The position numbers and the translations under genes are program-made. From positions 140,649-204,648 of the forward strand of contig NZ_BOMW01000014.1 of NCBI RefSeq assembly GCF_016862395.1: 64,000 nucleotides of DNA, read 5' to 3'. The DNA comes from Actinoplanes siamensis. Lineage in GTDB: Bacteria > Actinomycetota > Actinomycetes > Mycobacteriales > Micromonosporaceae. This document shows positions 17,483-26,686 of this stretch, one piece after another (position 1 is the stretch's first letter; the number at the start of each line of letters is the position of its first letter). A model generated the notes under the pieces. It was not told the DNA's origin. It did not search any database and saw nothing but the letters and a program-made list of their open reading frames with translations.

Positions 17483-18556
17483 ATGGCAACGGCATTTGAT
17501 GCGTACGACCTCAGCGGCACCAAGCTCGCCAACCGCATCGTGATGTCCCCGATGACCCGCAACCGCGCGTTCGGGCCGGGCCTGAGCCCGACCGAGCTGA
17601 ACGCGGAGTACTACGCCCAGCGCGCCTCGGCCGGTCTGATCATCACCGAGGGCACCCAGCCGTCCGCGGCCGGCCAGGGCTACATCAACACCCCGGGCCT
17701 GCACTCCGAGGAGCAGATCGCCGGCTGGCGCAAGGTCACCGACGCGGTGCACGACGCGGGCGGCGTGATCTTCGCCCAGCTGATGCACAGCGGCCGGATC
17801 GGCCACCCCAGCGTGCTTCCCGGCGACCTGCACCCGGCCGGGCCGTCCCCGGTCGCGCCGGCCGGGCAGATCGTCACCCAGGACGGCCCGCAGGACATGG
17901 TCGCCCCCAAGGAGTTGACCGAGGCGGAGATCGCCGAGATCATCGCGGACTTCGCGAGCGCGGCCCGCAACGCGATCGCGGCCGGCTTCGACGGCGTCGA
18001 GATCCACGGCGCGAACGGCTACCTGGTCCACCAGTTCCTGTCGTCGAACGCGAACCGGCGCACCGACGGCTGGGGCGGCGACATCCAGGGTCGCATCCGC
18101 TTCGCCGTCGAGGTCACGACCGCGGTCGCCGACGCGATCGGCGCCAACCGGGTCGGCATCCGGGTCTCGCCCGGCAACGTGTTCAACGACATCGCCGAGG
18201 AGCACGTGGAGGAGCTCTACACGGCGCTGCTCGACCGGCTGGCCCCGCTGCGCCTGGCCTACCTGCACGTCGCCGAGGCCGCGGGCCGGGAGCTGACCAG
18301 GAAGCTGCGCGCCCAGTGGCCGGGCACGTACATCCTGAACCCGGGGACCTACCCGAACCCGACCGGCCCGGACGACCTGGCCCTGATCGAGGACGGCACC
18401 GCCGACCTCATCTCGTTCGGCGCGCTGTTCCTGGCCAACCCGGACCTGCCGGCGCGGCTGGCGGCCGGTGGGCCGTTCAACACCCCGGACATGTCCAAGG
18501 CGTACGGCGGCGACCACACCGGCTACATCGACTACCCGGCGCTGGTGAAGGACTGA
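17483..18556 (+). CDS. Old yellow enzyme family alkene reductase
   Basis: This 357-residue flavoenzyme has the OYE barrel: MSPMTRNRA at the N terminus, LMHSGRIGHP, and FDGVEIHGANGYLVHQFLSSNANRRTDGWGG, which carries the His/Asn pair that binds the phenolic or enone substrate. It reduces alpha,beta-unsaturated carbonyls or nitro compounds with NAD(P)H via FMN. I chose the ATG at 17483 because AAGGATAGGC is correctly spaced; 17468 is an alternative. It is regulated by the divergent MarR through the twin operators. The physiological substrate is unknown. Confidence 0.92.
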   Translation: MATAFDAYDLSGTKLANRIVMSPMTRNRAFGPGLSPTELNAEYYAQRASAGLIITEGTQPSAAGQGYINTPGLHSEEQIAGWRKVTDAVHDAGGVIFAQLMHSGRIGHPSVLPGDLHPAGPSPVAPAGQIVTQDGPQDMVAPKELTEAEIAEIIADFASAARNAIAAGFDGVEIHGANGYLVHQFLSSNANRRTDGWGGDIQGRIRFAVEVTTAVADAIGANRVGIRVSPGNVFNDIAEEHVEELYTALLDRLAPLRLAYLHVAEAAGRELTRKLRAQWPGTYILNPGTYPNPTGPDDLALIEDGTADLISFGALFLANPDLPARLAAGGPFNTPDMSKAYGGDHTGYIDYPALVKD

Positions 18557-18649
18557 CCGTCCGGCCCCGGTGAAGAACCGGCCAGCCGGCGGGCGAGGAA
18601 CTGACCATCCGGCGCGGGCGGAGAACGGTCCGCGCCGGCCGGGAACTGG

Positions 18650-19807
18650 TCAGTCGCCTTTCACGTTGACCAGCTGACGCAGGGTGTGGCGGATCGAGAC
18701 CAGGTCCGCCGCGTCCTGCATCACCACGTCGATCGGCTTGTAGGCCTGCGGGATCTCGTCCAGGAAAGCGTCCGTGTCGCGGTACTCGATCCCTTTCATC
18801 GCGGCCCGCAACTGCTCCCGGGTGAACGTCCGGCGGGCCCTCGACCGTGAGTACGCCCGGCCGGCCCCGTGCGGCGACGAGTTCAGCGCCTGCGCGTTGC
18901 CCTTGCCCACGACCACGTACGACGCGTCACCCATCGATCCCGGGATCAACCCCGGCACCCCGGGTCCCGCGTTGATCGCGCCCTTGCGGGACAGCCACAC
19001 CCGCTTGCCGTAGTGCGTCTCCTGCTCGGTGTAGTTGTGGTGGCACTGCACCCGTTCCAGTTCCCGCACCGGCCCGCCGACGAACTCGGCGAAGCAGGCC
19101 ACCACCCGGTCCATCATCTCGTCCCGGTTGGCCAGCGCGAAGTCCTGCGCCCAGCGCAGCTCCCGCAGGTACGCGTCGAACTGCCCGGTGCCCTCCTCCA
19201 GGTAGGCCAGGTCGCGGTCGGGCAGGTCGATCCGCCGCTGCGCCATCAGGTTCCGCGCGATCTGGATGTGATGGCTGGCGATCTTGTTGCCGACGCCGCG
19301 CGAGCCGGAGTGCAGGAACAGCCAGATCCGGCTCTGCTCGTCCTGGCACACCTCGATGAAGTGGTTGCCGCTGCCCAGCGAACCGAGTTGGAGCTTCCAG
19401 TTCTTCGCGTACTTCGCCGGGTCGAAGTCCGCCTTGTCGGCGAGAGCCGAAACGCGCGCCTGGGCGGATTCGGTCAGCCTGCTGTTGTACGAGCCGGCCG
19501 ACAGTGGTACCGCCCGCTCGATCGAGGTGCGCAGCGTCCCGAGGTCCGGGCGCAGGTCCTCGACCCGGTACTGGGTGCGCACGGCGGCCATCCCGCAGCC
19601 GATGTCGACGCCGACGGCGGCCGGGATCAGCGCGCCCAGCGTCGGGATCACCGAGCCGACGGTGGCGCCCTTGCCCAGGTGCGCGTCCGGCATCAGCGCG
19701 ATGTGCGGATGGATGAAGGGCAGCCGGGACGCCTTCTCCGCCTGCGCCAGGGTCTCCGCCTCGATCAGGCTCGCCCAGTTGAGCAGCCGGTCGTTGATCT
19801 GCCGCAC
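18650..19807 (-). CDS. rtcB: RtcB RNA-splicing ligase
   Basis: This 385-residue protein carries the RtcB signature: PDAHLGKGATVGSVI, GVDIGCGM (metal-binding Asp/Cys), GSLGSGNHFIEV, HSGSRGVG and SSPHGAGRAYSR, which includes the His that is guanylylated. RtcB joins 2',3'-cyclic phosphate or 3'-phosphate RNA ends to 5'-OH ends using GTP and Mn2+. The GTG start at 19807 has AAGGAG 7 nt upstream; an ATG at 19846 would add 13 atypical residues. No archease or RtcR gene is adjacent. It is divergent from a substrate-binding protein paired with a NACHT NTPase. Confidence 0.95.
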   Translation of the reverse strand: MRQINDRLLNWASLIEAETLAQAEKASRLPFIHPHIALMPDAHLGKGATVGSVIPTLGALIPAAVGVDIGCGMAAVRTQYRVEDLRPDLGTLRTSIERAVPLSAGSYNSRLTESAQARVSALADKADFDPAKYAKNWKLQLGSLGSGNHFIEVCQDEQSRIWLFLHSGSRGVGNKIASHHIQIARNLMAQRRIDLPDRDLAYLEEGTGQFDAYLRELRWAQDFALANRDEMMDRVVACFAEFVGGPVRELERVQCHHNYTEQETHYGKRVWLSRKGAINAGPGVPGLIPGSMGDASYVVVGKGNAQALNSSPHGAGRAYSRSRARRTFTREQLRAAMKGIEYRDTDAFLDEIPQAYKPIDVVMQDAADLVSIRHTLRQLVNVKGD

Positions 19808-19950
19808 GTTTCGGCTCCTTCCGGGAAAACCACAAGATTTTCGCACGTACGGCGTTAGTGCTCAGGCATTTTCCACCCTTGCGCGAGCGGGCCATTGTGG
19901 AGCAAAAATGTTCCGTTGTTGGTGACCCGGCGGCTACTGGGGGCGACAGG

Positions 19951-21480
19951 GTGACTGGGGGAGCGGGCGCGGGACGCAAGGTGGTGCTCTACACGGCCGC
20001 GGCCCTGATCGCGATCGCGTTGGTGGGGCTGCTGGTGGCGCTGCGGTCGCGGGGCGGCGGCAGGCCGGGCGAGCCGATCGCGCGGCCGTCCGGCGGCTGC
20101 CCGGCGGAGCTGACCGCGGCCACCGGCGAGTGCCTGGGGCCGGTGACCGGCAGCGCCCGGCTCGACCCGGTGCTGCGGCCGGTCGCCGACAAGATCTTCC
20201 GGGCCAACGAGGAGATGAAGGCCAAGCAGGGCAAGTACGTCCGGATCGTGCTGCTCACCCCCCTCGGCGTGCCGGGGAACGCGAACATGCGCTCGGCGAT
20301 CTCCATCGACCAGGTGCGGTTCAGCCTGGAGGGCGCCTACACCGCGCTGCTGCGGGCCAACTCCACCCGCGAGTTCTACGACCCGGACGCGCCCGGCATC
20401 GAGCTGGTGCTGGTCGAGCAGGGTTCCCGGCAGGAGTACGTCACCGGCCTGCGCGACGCGATCCTGGCGCTGAGCGTCGCGGACCACCCGGTGGTCGCGG
20501 TCGCCGGCCTGGGCTCCAGCTTCGCCGGCACCGAGGAGATGACCAGGGCGCTGGCCGAGGCGGGGATCCCGGCGATCGGCGCGGTGACGTCGGCGACCAG
20601 CCTGACCGCGGCGACGGCGCGGACCTTCCACAGCGTGTCGCCGAGCAACGTTGACTACGCGCTCGCGCTCAAGCACCTGTTGACCACGCAGAAGCAGGCG
20701 CTGCCGGTGAGGAACGCGCTGATCGTGGCGGACCAGAACGACGACCCCTACCCCCGTACGCTCAGGCAGGCCCTGCAGACGCAGCTGAAGGACTATCTGA
20801 TCTCGGCGCCGCAGGTGTTCAGCGGCAGCACCGTCGAGACGCCGGTCACCGCCAACGTGTTCGTCCCGATCGTCACCAACATCTGTAGCGCGATGCTGGA
20901 CCCCCAGGCGCCGCTGGACACGGTGTTCTTCGCCGGGCGGGTGGCCGACTTCGGCGCGTTCGCCGACGCGCTCGCGACCCGGGTGTGCCGGCAGAAACCG
21001 CTGACCGTGATGGTCGGCGCCACCGGGTTCCAGGCCGCCCAGGACCGGGTGAAGGTGCTCGACGAGGCGCGGGTCACGGTGATCTACGCGTCGTCGGGGG
21101 ACTCGCCGGGCTGGCTGCGCGGCGGGCCGGGCGTGCCGGAGGGCTATCCGGCGTTCCACAAGCGGTTTCTCAGCGCCGGCTTCGACGAGGCGTCGCTCTC
21201 CGACGGGTACGCGGTCTCCTACCACGACGCGATCGCCGCGGCCGTGTCGGCGACCCGGCTGGCGGCGCTCGGCAACCCGGTGCCCACCGCCGCCGACGTG
21301 CAGACCCAGTTCGCGAACCTGTCGCTGGCCAACACCGTCAAGGCCGGCGCCGGCACGCTCGACTTCGGCAGCCGGTCGGCCGGGGACGGCCGGGCCAGCG
21401 GCAAGGTGGTGGTCTTCCGGCAGATCGGCACGTCCGGCATGCGGCTGCCGGCGGACGTGCCGCCCTACCTGACCGACTGA
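19951..21480 (+). CDS. Membrane-tethered type 1 periplasmic-binding protein
   Basis: This 509-residue protein has an N-terminal membrane helix (about residues 10-31) and a large extracellular domain that reads as a type 1 (branched-chain amino-acid/LivJ-like) substrate-binding fold. Segments such as VVAVAGLGSSFAGTEEMTRALAEAGIPAIGAVTSATSL, FHSVSPSNVDYALALKHLL and the closing YAVSYHDAIAAA show it. There are no ABC permease or ATPase genes nearby. Its stop overlaps the stop of the NACHT gene by 16 bp, tail to tail. It probably senses a ligand outside the cell rather than feeding a transporter. The start at GTG 19951 is chosen for the TM context and is not certain. Confidence 0.8.
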   Translation: MTGGAGAGRKVVLYTAAALIAIALVGLLVALRSRGGGRPGEPIARPSGGCPAELTAATGECLGPVTGSARLDPVLRPVADKIFRANEEMKAKQGKYVRIVLLTPLGVPGNANMRSAISIDQVRFSLEGAYTALLRANSTREFYDPDAPGIELVLVEQGSRQEYVTGLRDAILALSVADHPVVAVAGLGSSFAGTEEMTRALAEAGIPAIGAVTSATSLTAATARTFHSVSPSNVDYALALKHLLTTQKQALPVRNALIVADQNDDPYPRTLRQALQTQLKDYLISAPQVFSGSTVETPVTANVFVPIVTNICSAMLDPQAPLDTVFFAGRVADFGAFADALATRVCRQKPLTVMVGATGFQAAQDRVKVLDEARVTVIYASSGDSPGWLRGGPGVPEGYPAFHKRFLSAGFDEASLSDGYAVSYHDAIAAAVSATRLAALGNPVPTAADVQTQFANLSLANTVKAGAGTLDFGSRSAGDGRASGKVVVFRQIGTSGMRLPADVPPYLTD

Positions 21481-23915
21481 GCCGGGGCCAGCCAGTGGCG
21501 GCTGTCGTCGCTGGTGTACGCCTCGGCCCAGTGCGACGGCTCCTCCGCGCCGTCGTCCGGGGCCGACCCGGGGCGCACGCCCAGCATGGTCAGCGCGATC
21601 GCCAGCTCGGCCGCGGCCAGCACCAGCGCCAGCGCGCCACCGAGCCGGTTGCCCACCCCGGCCAGGCCGGTGATGACCACCGCGACCGCGCCCAGCGCCA
21701 CCACCGTCAGGAGACCGCCGACCAGCAGCTCGTCCCGGTCCCGGTTCCGGTCGCGGTGCAGCGGCCATCGCCACGGCCGGCGCTGGTGGCCGCGGTCGCG
21801 TTCCAGCCGCCGCCACGCCTGCGGGTCCTCGTAGCGGGCCCGCAGGAACAGGTTCGGCTCCGAGCAGACCACCTGCTTCTCGGCGGCCCAGCAGAGCAGC
21901 GTCACCAGATTGCTGTCCCGGCTCTGTCCACGCTCGAACGGGTACACCTCGCGGCGCAGCCGGTCGTCGGCGAACGGTGGGCTCTGCGGCGGCTGCCGCT
22001 GCAACTCGGCGAAGCAGACCGGGTCGATCGCCAGGCGCAGCAGCCGATCGATCACCGGCGCCGGGCGGGTGGTGCGGCCCAGGTGCCGCCAGAGCGGGCC
22101 GACCAGCCGGGGATCGTTCGGGGCCAGCTCGGCGACCTGCGCCACCAGATCGTCGCTGACCTCCGGATCGTTCGACTCCTCGATCAGGGTGGTGGCGATC
22201 TCCAGGGCCGGCTCGTACGTACCGCCGATGGCGTTTATCGCCCCCGGCTCGCTGATCCTGGTGATCCAGGCGAAGGCCGCCGCCCGTGCCCGCGCCCGGA
22301 TCGCCGGGCGCCGGGCGGCCATCGCGCTCAGCAGCGCGGCCAACGCCGGGATGCGCCGGGCGGGCTCGGTCTCCAGCACCCGCTCGACCCGGGCGACCAG
22401 GTCCGCGCCCACCTCGTCGGCGCAGTTCGCCCCGGACAGGCAGGCGCAGGCCAGGATCGGCGCGGCGACCGCCAGCTCGGCCAGGAACGGGGTGACCGGC
22501 TCCTGGTCGGCCATCGCCGTGTAGTAGACGAACACCTGGCGCCAGTCCTGCTCCAGGGCGTGCCGGCGCAGCCGCTCCCGGCCCGGCCCGCCGAGCACGA
22601 TCAGCTGCTCGGCGGCGAGGTGCTCCTGGATCGAGCGGTGCGCGAACCCGTACCGCCCGGGTCCGGTCGGGGTGAGCAGGCCGGACCGTTCGATGATCTC
22701 CTGGACCAGGTCCTCCACCTCGTCGTCGGCGATCAGCAGCCGGCCTCGGGTGCTGCGGGTGTGCTGCACCAGATCCTCGGTGCGGAACGCGCCGAACCAG
22801 CCGCGGTCCAGCGCGGTCAGCGCGAAGCCGCGCAGCACGTCGTACTTGTCGGTCTTGTCGAACCGGTTCGCGGCGACCTGTCTGTCGTTCTGCAGGAACG
22901 TGTGCCGGTCCAGCATCTCCGAGATCATCGTCTGGTAGAGGGCGGCCACCGAGCGTGGGATGTCCAGCCGGATCCGGTCGGCGAACAGGCCCACCGACAT
23001 CGACAGCACCAGCGGGTTGCGGTGCAGCTCGACCAGCCGGAGCCGGTTGAGTTCGGCGAGGAACCGCTCCGGGCCCTCCGGGTCGCAGAAGCGGTCCCGG
23101 AACCGGTCGAGGTAGGCCAGGATCTGCGTCTCGGTGAGCGGGGACACCGCGTACACCTGGGTCGGCGCCCCGGGCAGCGGCCGCAGCGCCACCTCGCGGT
23201 GCGTGCCCGGCTCCGGCGAGGCGAGCCAGTCCCGGCTGTTCCGCAGGAAGCTGTGCCGGCGGCTGGTCACCACGAACCGGGCGCCGACGGTCTCGTGGGT
23301 GAACCGGTGGACGTCGTTGAGCACCCGCTCGTACCGGGCCGGGTCCACCTCGTCCAGGCCGTCCAGCAGCACCACCAGGCGGCGCTCGGCCAGCAGGCGG
23401 GCGATCACCTCGCGGACCTCCCGCTCCGAGCACTGCGGGATCGCCGTGCGCATCAGCTTGACCAGGTAGTCGCCGAGGGAGTCGTGCTGCCACGGGGCGG
23501 CCAGGACGCGTACCGGGACGAAGAACGGGACGTCCCCGGTGCGTCTGAGGAGCAGCGAGACGCCGTACGCCTGAAGGGCCGTGCTCTTGCCCGCCCCGGC
23601 CTCGCCGAGCAGGATGACGTGGCCGCGGCTGTCGGCGACCCGCTCCACGTCGCCGTCCACCTGGTTGGCGTCGTGCTGCGCGGTGGCCAGCAGCGGGATG
23701 TACGTCCGGTCCAGGCGCAACTCGTCGCGGGCGTCCAGGTACGGGTTGCGGTAGACGGCGTACTCCCGCAGGAACCAGGCCCGGTACCGCGGCTCGGGAG
23801 CGCCGCGGCGCATCGACCGCAGGCGGGCGGCGAGCCAGCCGGTGACCCCGACCAGCGCGCCGAGCATCGCGAGCACCGCCTGCCACGCCGCTATCTCGTT
23901 GAGCAGCTCCCGCAT
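21465..23915 (-). CDS. Membrane NACHT STAND NTPase
   Basis: This 816-residue protein has an N-terminal membrane helix (about 12-30), then a NACHT domain with Walker A GEAGAGKST (104-112), Walker B VVLLDGLDEVDP (about 181-192) and STAND sensor elements (FVVTSRRHSFLR). A helical region follows with FAHRSIQEHLAAEQLI, the typical NACHT winged-helix end, then HEAT-like helices (about 480-640), and a C-terminal pair of membrane helices (about 725-775). STAND NTPases act as switches in signalling, immunity and cell death. There is no linked protease or nuclease domain in the chain. It is convergent with the tethered binding protein, a likely functional partner. Confidence 0.9.
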   Translation of the reverse strand: MRELLNEIAAWQAVLAMLGALVGVTGWLAARLRSMRRGAPEPRYRAWFLREYAVYRNPYLDARDELRLDRTYIPLLATAQHDANQVDGDVERVADSRGHVILLGEAGAGKSTALQAYGVSLLLRRTGDVPFFVPVRVLAAPWQHDSLGDYLVKLMRTAIPQCSEREVREVIARLLAERRLVVLLDGLDEVDPARYERVLNDVHRFTHETVGARFVVTSRRHSFLRNSRDWLASPEPGTHREVALRPLPGAPTQVYAVSPLTETQILAYLDRFRDRFCDPEGPERFLAELNRLRLVELHRNPLVLSMSVGLFADRIRLDIPRSVAALYQTMISEMLDRHTFLQNDRQVAANRFDKTDKYDVLRGFALTALDRGWFGAFRTEDLVQHTRSTRGRLLIADDEVEDLVQEIIERSGLLTPTGPGRYGFAHRSIQEHLAAEQLIVLGGPGRERLRRHALEQDWRQVFVYYTAMADQEPVTPFLAELAVAAPILACACLSGANCADEVGADLVARVERVLETEPARRIPALAALLSAMAARRPAIRARARAAAFAWITRISEPGAINAIGGTYEPALEIATTLIEESNDPEVSDDLVAQVAELAPNDPRLVGPLWRHLGRTTRPAPVIDRLLRLAIDPVCFAELQRQPPQSPPFADDRLRREVYPFERGQSRDSNLVTLLCWAAEKQVVCSEPNLFLRARYEDPQAWRRLERDRGHQRRPWRWPLHRDRNRDRDELLVGGLLTVVALGAVAVVITGLAGVGNRLGGALALVLAAAELAIALTMLGVRPGSAPDDGAEEPSHWAEAYTSDDSRHWLAPAQSVR

Positions 23916-24020
23916 CCGTCCATCGTGGCATCAGGCGGCCAGGGCGGACCCGGCCACGAGGTCCGCAAATCGCCTGCCTACGCGGAGTGAGGAAACCGAT
24001 ACAGCGGGTATAAGGGCACC

Positions 24021-24494
24021 GTGGTAAGCGCCCGCGCCCTGCACGTTCTGGTCGTCGACGACGACGAGGCGGACTTCCTGATGATCGAGGAAGCCCTGGA
24101 GACGGCCGCGGTTCCACCGGTCGTCACCCGGGTCGCCGACGGGACGCAGGCGCTGGACTTCCTGCGCCGGCGCGGCTGTTTCCGGCGGGCCCGGCGCCCC
24201 GACCTGGTCCTGCTGGACCTGAACCTGCCCCGGATGTCCGGCCACCAGGTGCTGACCGCGATGAAGCGGGACGCCTGCCTGCGCGCCATCCCGGTCGTGG
24301 TGCTGACCACCTCGTCCGCGCGGGAGGACGTGGCGGCCAGCTACCGCGAGCAGGCCAGCGCGTTCGTGACCAAGCCGATGGACTACCACTCGTTCGAGGC
24401 CGCGCTCCGGACGATCAACGACCTCTTCCAGGCCGCGGTCCGACGGGAAGCGGAGAGCGAGGCGGTCGTCCTGCCGTTCCGCCGGCGGCGTTGA
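24021..24494 (+). CDS. Single-domain response regulator (Rcp1-like)
   Basis: This 157-residue receiver-only protein has the acidic cluster VVDDDEAD, the phospho-acceptor LVLLDLNLPRMSG, VVLTTSS and TKPMD with the conserved Lys. The PRMSGHQVL and extended beta4-alpha4 features match the Rcp1/CheY-like group that pairs with phytochrome or PAS histidine kinases. No output domain is present, so it acts by protein contact. No kinase is adjacent. The GTG start at 24021 is the first usable codon. Confidence 0.9.
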   Translation: MVSARALHVLVVDDDEADFLMIEEALETAAVPPVVTRVADGTQALDFLRRRGCFRRARRPDLVLLDLNLPRMSGHQVLTAMKRDACLRAIPVVVLTTSSAREDVAASYREQASAFVTKPMDYHSFEAALRTINDLFQAAVRREAESEAVVLPFRRRR

Positions 24495-24541
24495 TCGACG
24501 GCTGTTACGGTGGCCGGGCTTGGGAAGGGAGCCCCATCACC

Positions 24542-24943
24542 GTGACCGATCTGCCCGCGCGCCTGCTCGATCTGCTCGCCGCGCCCAGCCCGTGCCTGGT
24601 CGCCACCACCAACCCGGACGGCTCGCCGCAGCTCACCCAGACCTGGGTGGACACCGACGGCAAGCACGTGCTGATCAACACCGTGCGGGGCTTCCGCAAG
24701 CTGCGCAACCTGGAGCGGGATCCGCGGGTGGCGGTCAGTGTGCTGGACGGGGCCGATCCGTCGACGTACTACTCGCTGGCCGGGACGGTGATCAGCATGG
24801 ACACCGAGGGCGCTCGGGAGAGCATCGACCGGCTGTCGCACAAGTACACCGGCGGGCCGTACCAGGACTACGGCGGCCGGCGGCAGACCCGGGTGCTGCT
24901 CACCGTCCGGGTCGACAGGATCGTCCACGCTCCCTGGCACTGA
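24542..24943 (+). CDS. PPOX-class F420-dependent enzyme
   Basis: This 133-residue split beta-barrel protein starts VTDLPARLLDLLAAPSPCLVATTNPDGSPQLTQTWVD and contains GFRKLRNLERDPRVAVSVLD, the signature of F420-binding members of the pyridoxamine-oxidase-like family in actinobacteria. These reduce quinones, enones or biliverdin-type substrates with F420H2. AAGGGAG lies upstream of the GTG at 24542. The exact substrate cannot be told from the sequence. Confidence 0.85.
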   Translation: MTDLPARLLDLLAAPSPCLVATTNPDGSPQLTQTWVDTDGKHVLINTVRGFRKLRNLERDPRVAVSVLDGADPSTYYSLAGTVISMDTEGARESIDRLSHKYTGGPYQDYGGRRQTRVLLTVRVDRIVHAPWH

Positions 24944-25141
24944 CCCGACCGGTGGTACGTGGCCGGGCCCGCTCCCCGTGCCGTCGTGTCCGCGGGGCCA
25001 CGTCCACCCGGGCTCCGGCGGCGCGCCCGCGCTTGCGCACGGCGGAGCTCGCGATGGCTTTGCCCGGCACGCGCCGGGCCGGCGCACGGCGTGGCAGGCA
25101 GGCGGCCGCAGCCGGCGCTCGGCGTGCCGCGCGGTCGGTGG

Positions 25142-25468
25142 TCAGACGTTGGTGGCTGGTTCGCCGGTGAGCGTCTCCTCGAGGTTGGTGACCTGCAGCA
25201 GCATGCGCACCATCGGGCCGAAGTCGCGCAGCCGGAACGTGAGCCCGCGCGCCTGGGCGGCCTTGCGGGCGGCGACGAACACACCCAGGCCGGTGGAGTC
25301 GAGGAAGGCCACCTGGTGCAGGTCCACCTCGAGATGGGTGAAGCCGGGCGTGTCCACGGCCTGGCGCAGGATCTGCCGCAGCGCGCCCGCGCTTTCCGCG
25401 TCGATGTCGCCCTCGGGCACGATGACGACCCGATCGTCGTGCCGTTCGATCGTGCAGCCGAATTCCAT
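25142..25468 (-). CDS. STAS anti-sigma factor antagonist
   Basis: This 108-residue STAS protein (RsbV/SpoIIAA type) has the expected strand-helix pattern and the phosphorylatable serine in FLDSTGLGVFVAA. The ATG at 25468 follows GGGAG at good spacing. Unphosphorylated, such proteins bind an RsbW-type kinase and free the sigma factor. It is divergent from a SigB/F-like sigma gene, with an RsbW-like fusion just beyond, so the three likely form one partner-switching module. Confidence 0.93.
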   Translation of the reverse strand: MEFGCTIERHDDRVVIVPEGDIDAESAGALRQILRQAVDTPGFTHLEVDLHQVAFLDSTGLGVFVAARKAAQARGLTFRLRDFGPMVRMLLQVTNLEETLTGEPATNV

Positions 25469-25748
25469 GTCTTCTCCCTGTCGCGCGACTGTCGAACCGA
25501 ATCCCCGCTTCGGCCCGCGCCGATGCCCAGAATGCTGCTCCGCCAAACGCGACGGCACTCACACCTTGGGGTGGTCTGGCCGCGTAAGCAGCAGCGATTA
25601 GTACTTTCGGCTGGTAATAACCGGGACGTACGGCTAGGGTTCCTGCATCGGTCGAACAGTGTGCCGAATATCCATCCAGGTGTGCATCAAGGTGCCGGGG
25701 TGCCTTCCTGCACGGGGAGGACATCCCCGTGCCGGTCAGGGGACTTTC

Positions 25749-26516
25749 ATGCGATTCGCTGCGGAGACCGATTCCGAGACCGATCTCGCCACCGCGCTGG
25801 TGGAGACCCCGCGCCGCGATCCCGCCTGGGTCTGGCGGCGCGAGGAGGCCATCACCGCGTGGCTGCCGATGGCCCGGCGGCTGGCCCGGCGTTACGCCAG
25901 CCGCGGCGAGGACCTGGAGGACCTGACCCAGGTCGCGATGGTCGGGCTGATCAAGGCGATCGACGGGTTCGAGCCTGAGCGCGGCGCCGACTTCGCCGGG
26001 TACGCGATTCCCACCATTCTCGGGGAGCTGCGCCGGCACTTCCGGGACCGGATGTGGAACATCCGGGTGCCGCGCCGCCTGCAGGAGCTCAACATGGCCA
26101 TCAACAAGGCGCGCGGCCAGCTGGTCCAGACGCTGGGCCGGGTGCCGACCGTCGCGGACCTCGCCGAGCATCTCGGGGTCAGCGAGGAGGACGTGATCGA
26201 GGGCCTGGAGGGCGGCAACGCGTACCGCCCGACCTCACTGTCCACGCCGATCGCCGCCGATGGCGACACCGAGCTGGGCGACACGCTCGGACAGCGGGAC
26301 CCCGGGTACGAGGCCGCCGACCTGCATCTGGCGCTCGGCCCGGCGATGGGCTGCCTGACCGAGCGCGAGCGCACCATCGTCACACTGCGGTTCTACGGCA
26401 ACCTGACGCAGAGCCAGATCGGCGAACGGGTCGGGGTGTCCCAGATGCACGTGTCCCGGCTGCTCGGCCAGGCGCTGACCAAGCTGCGCACCCAGCTGGG
26501 CCCGGACAGCCGCTGA
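25749..26516 (+). CDS. SigB/SigF-type sigma factor
   Basis: This 255-residue sigma-70 group 3 protein has region 2 (LARRYASRGEDLEDLTQVAMVGLIKAIDGF), an HTH in region 3 and region 4 (LTERERTIVTLRFYGNLTQSQIGERVGVSQMHVSRLL). These match the stress and differentiation sigma factors of actinobacteria. AGGGGA lies 6 nt before the ATG. About 280 bp of partly AT-rich DNA separates it from the divergent STAS gene. Its likely controller is the MEDS/RsbW-like protein encoded downstream. Confidence 0.94.
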   Translation: MRFAAETDSETDLATALVETPRRDPAWVWRREEAITAWLPMARRLARRYASRGEDLEDLTQVAMVGLIKAIDGFEPERGADFAGYAIPTILGELRRHFRDRMWNIRVPRRLQELNMAINKARGQLVQTLGRVPTVADLAEHLGVSEEDVIEGLEGGNAYRPTSLSTPIAADGDTELGDTLGQRDPGYEAADLHLALGPAMGCLTERERTIVTLRFYGNLTQSQIGERVGVSQMHVSRLLGQALTKLRTQLGPDSR

Positions 26517-26653
26517 GGCGGGCCCGGTGGCGGCCGGGGTTCCGACGTCGTGCCCGGCAGGCACGACGTGCCGGGGCGGGGCCGGTCGCCCCGGCTTCCT
26601 GGCGGATCACCGCTAATCTCTTCACCAGGCGACACCGGTGGGGAGGGGACGTG

Positions 26654-26686
26654 ATGGTCGATACGACCCCGTCGGAACCGGCGTGA
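26654..26686 (+). CDS. 10-codon leader ORF coupled to the anti-sigma gene
   Basis: GGGAGGGGAC precedes an ATG that encodes MVDTTPSEPA, and its TGA overlaps the GTG start of the next gene as GTGA. The strong ribosome site belongs to this mini-ORF, so the anti-sigma fusion is probably translated by re-initiation. A peptide function is possible but unsupported. Confidence 0.5.
   Translation: MVDTTPSEPA

Noticed and set aside
19855..24117. A 1420-codon minus-strand frame across the binding protein and NACHT genes
   Set aside because: It is a shadow of two recognised genes in other frames, with Arg/Gly/Ala/Pro bias and no domain.
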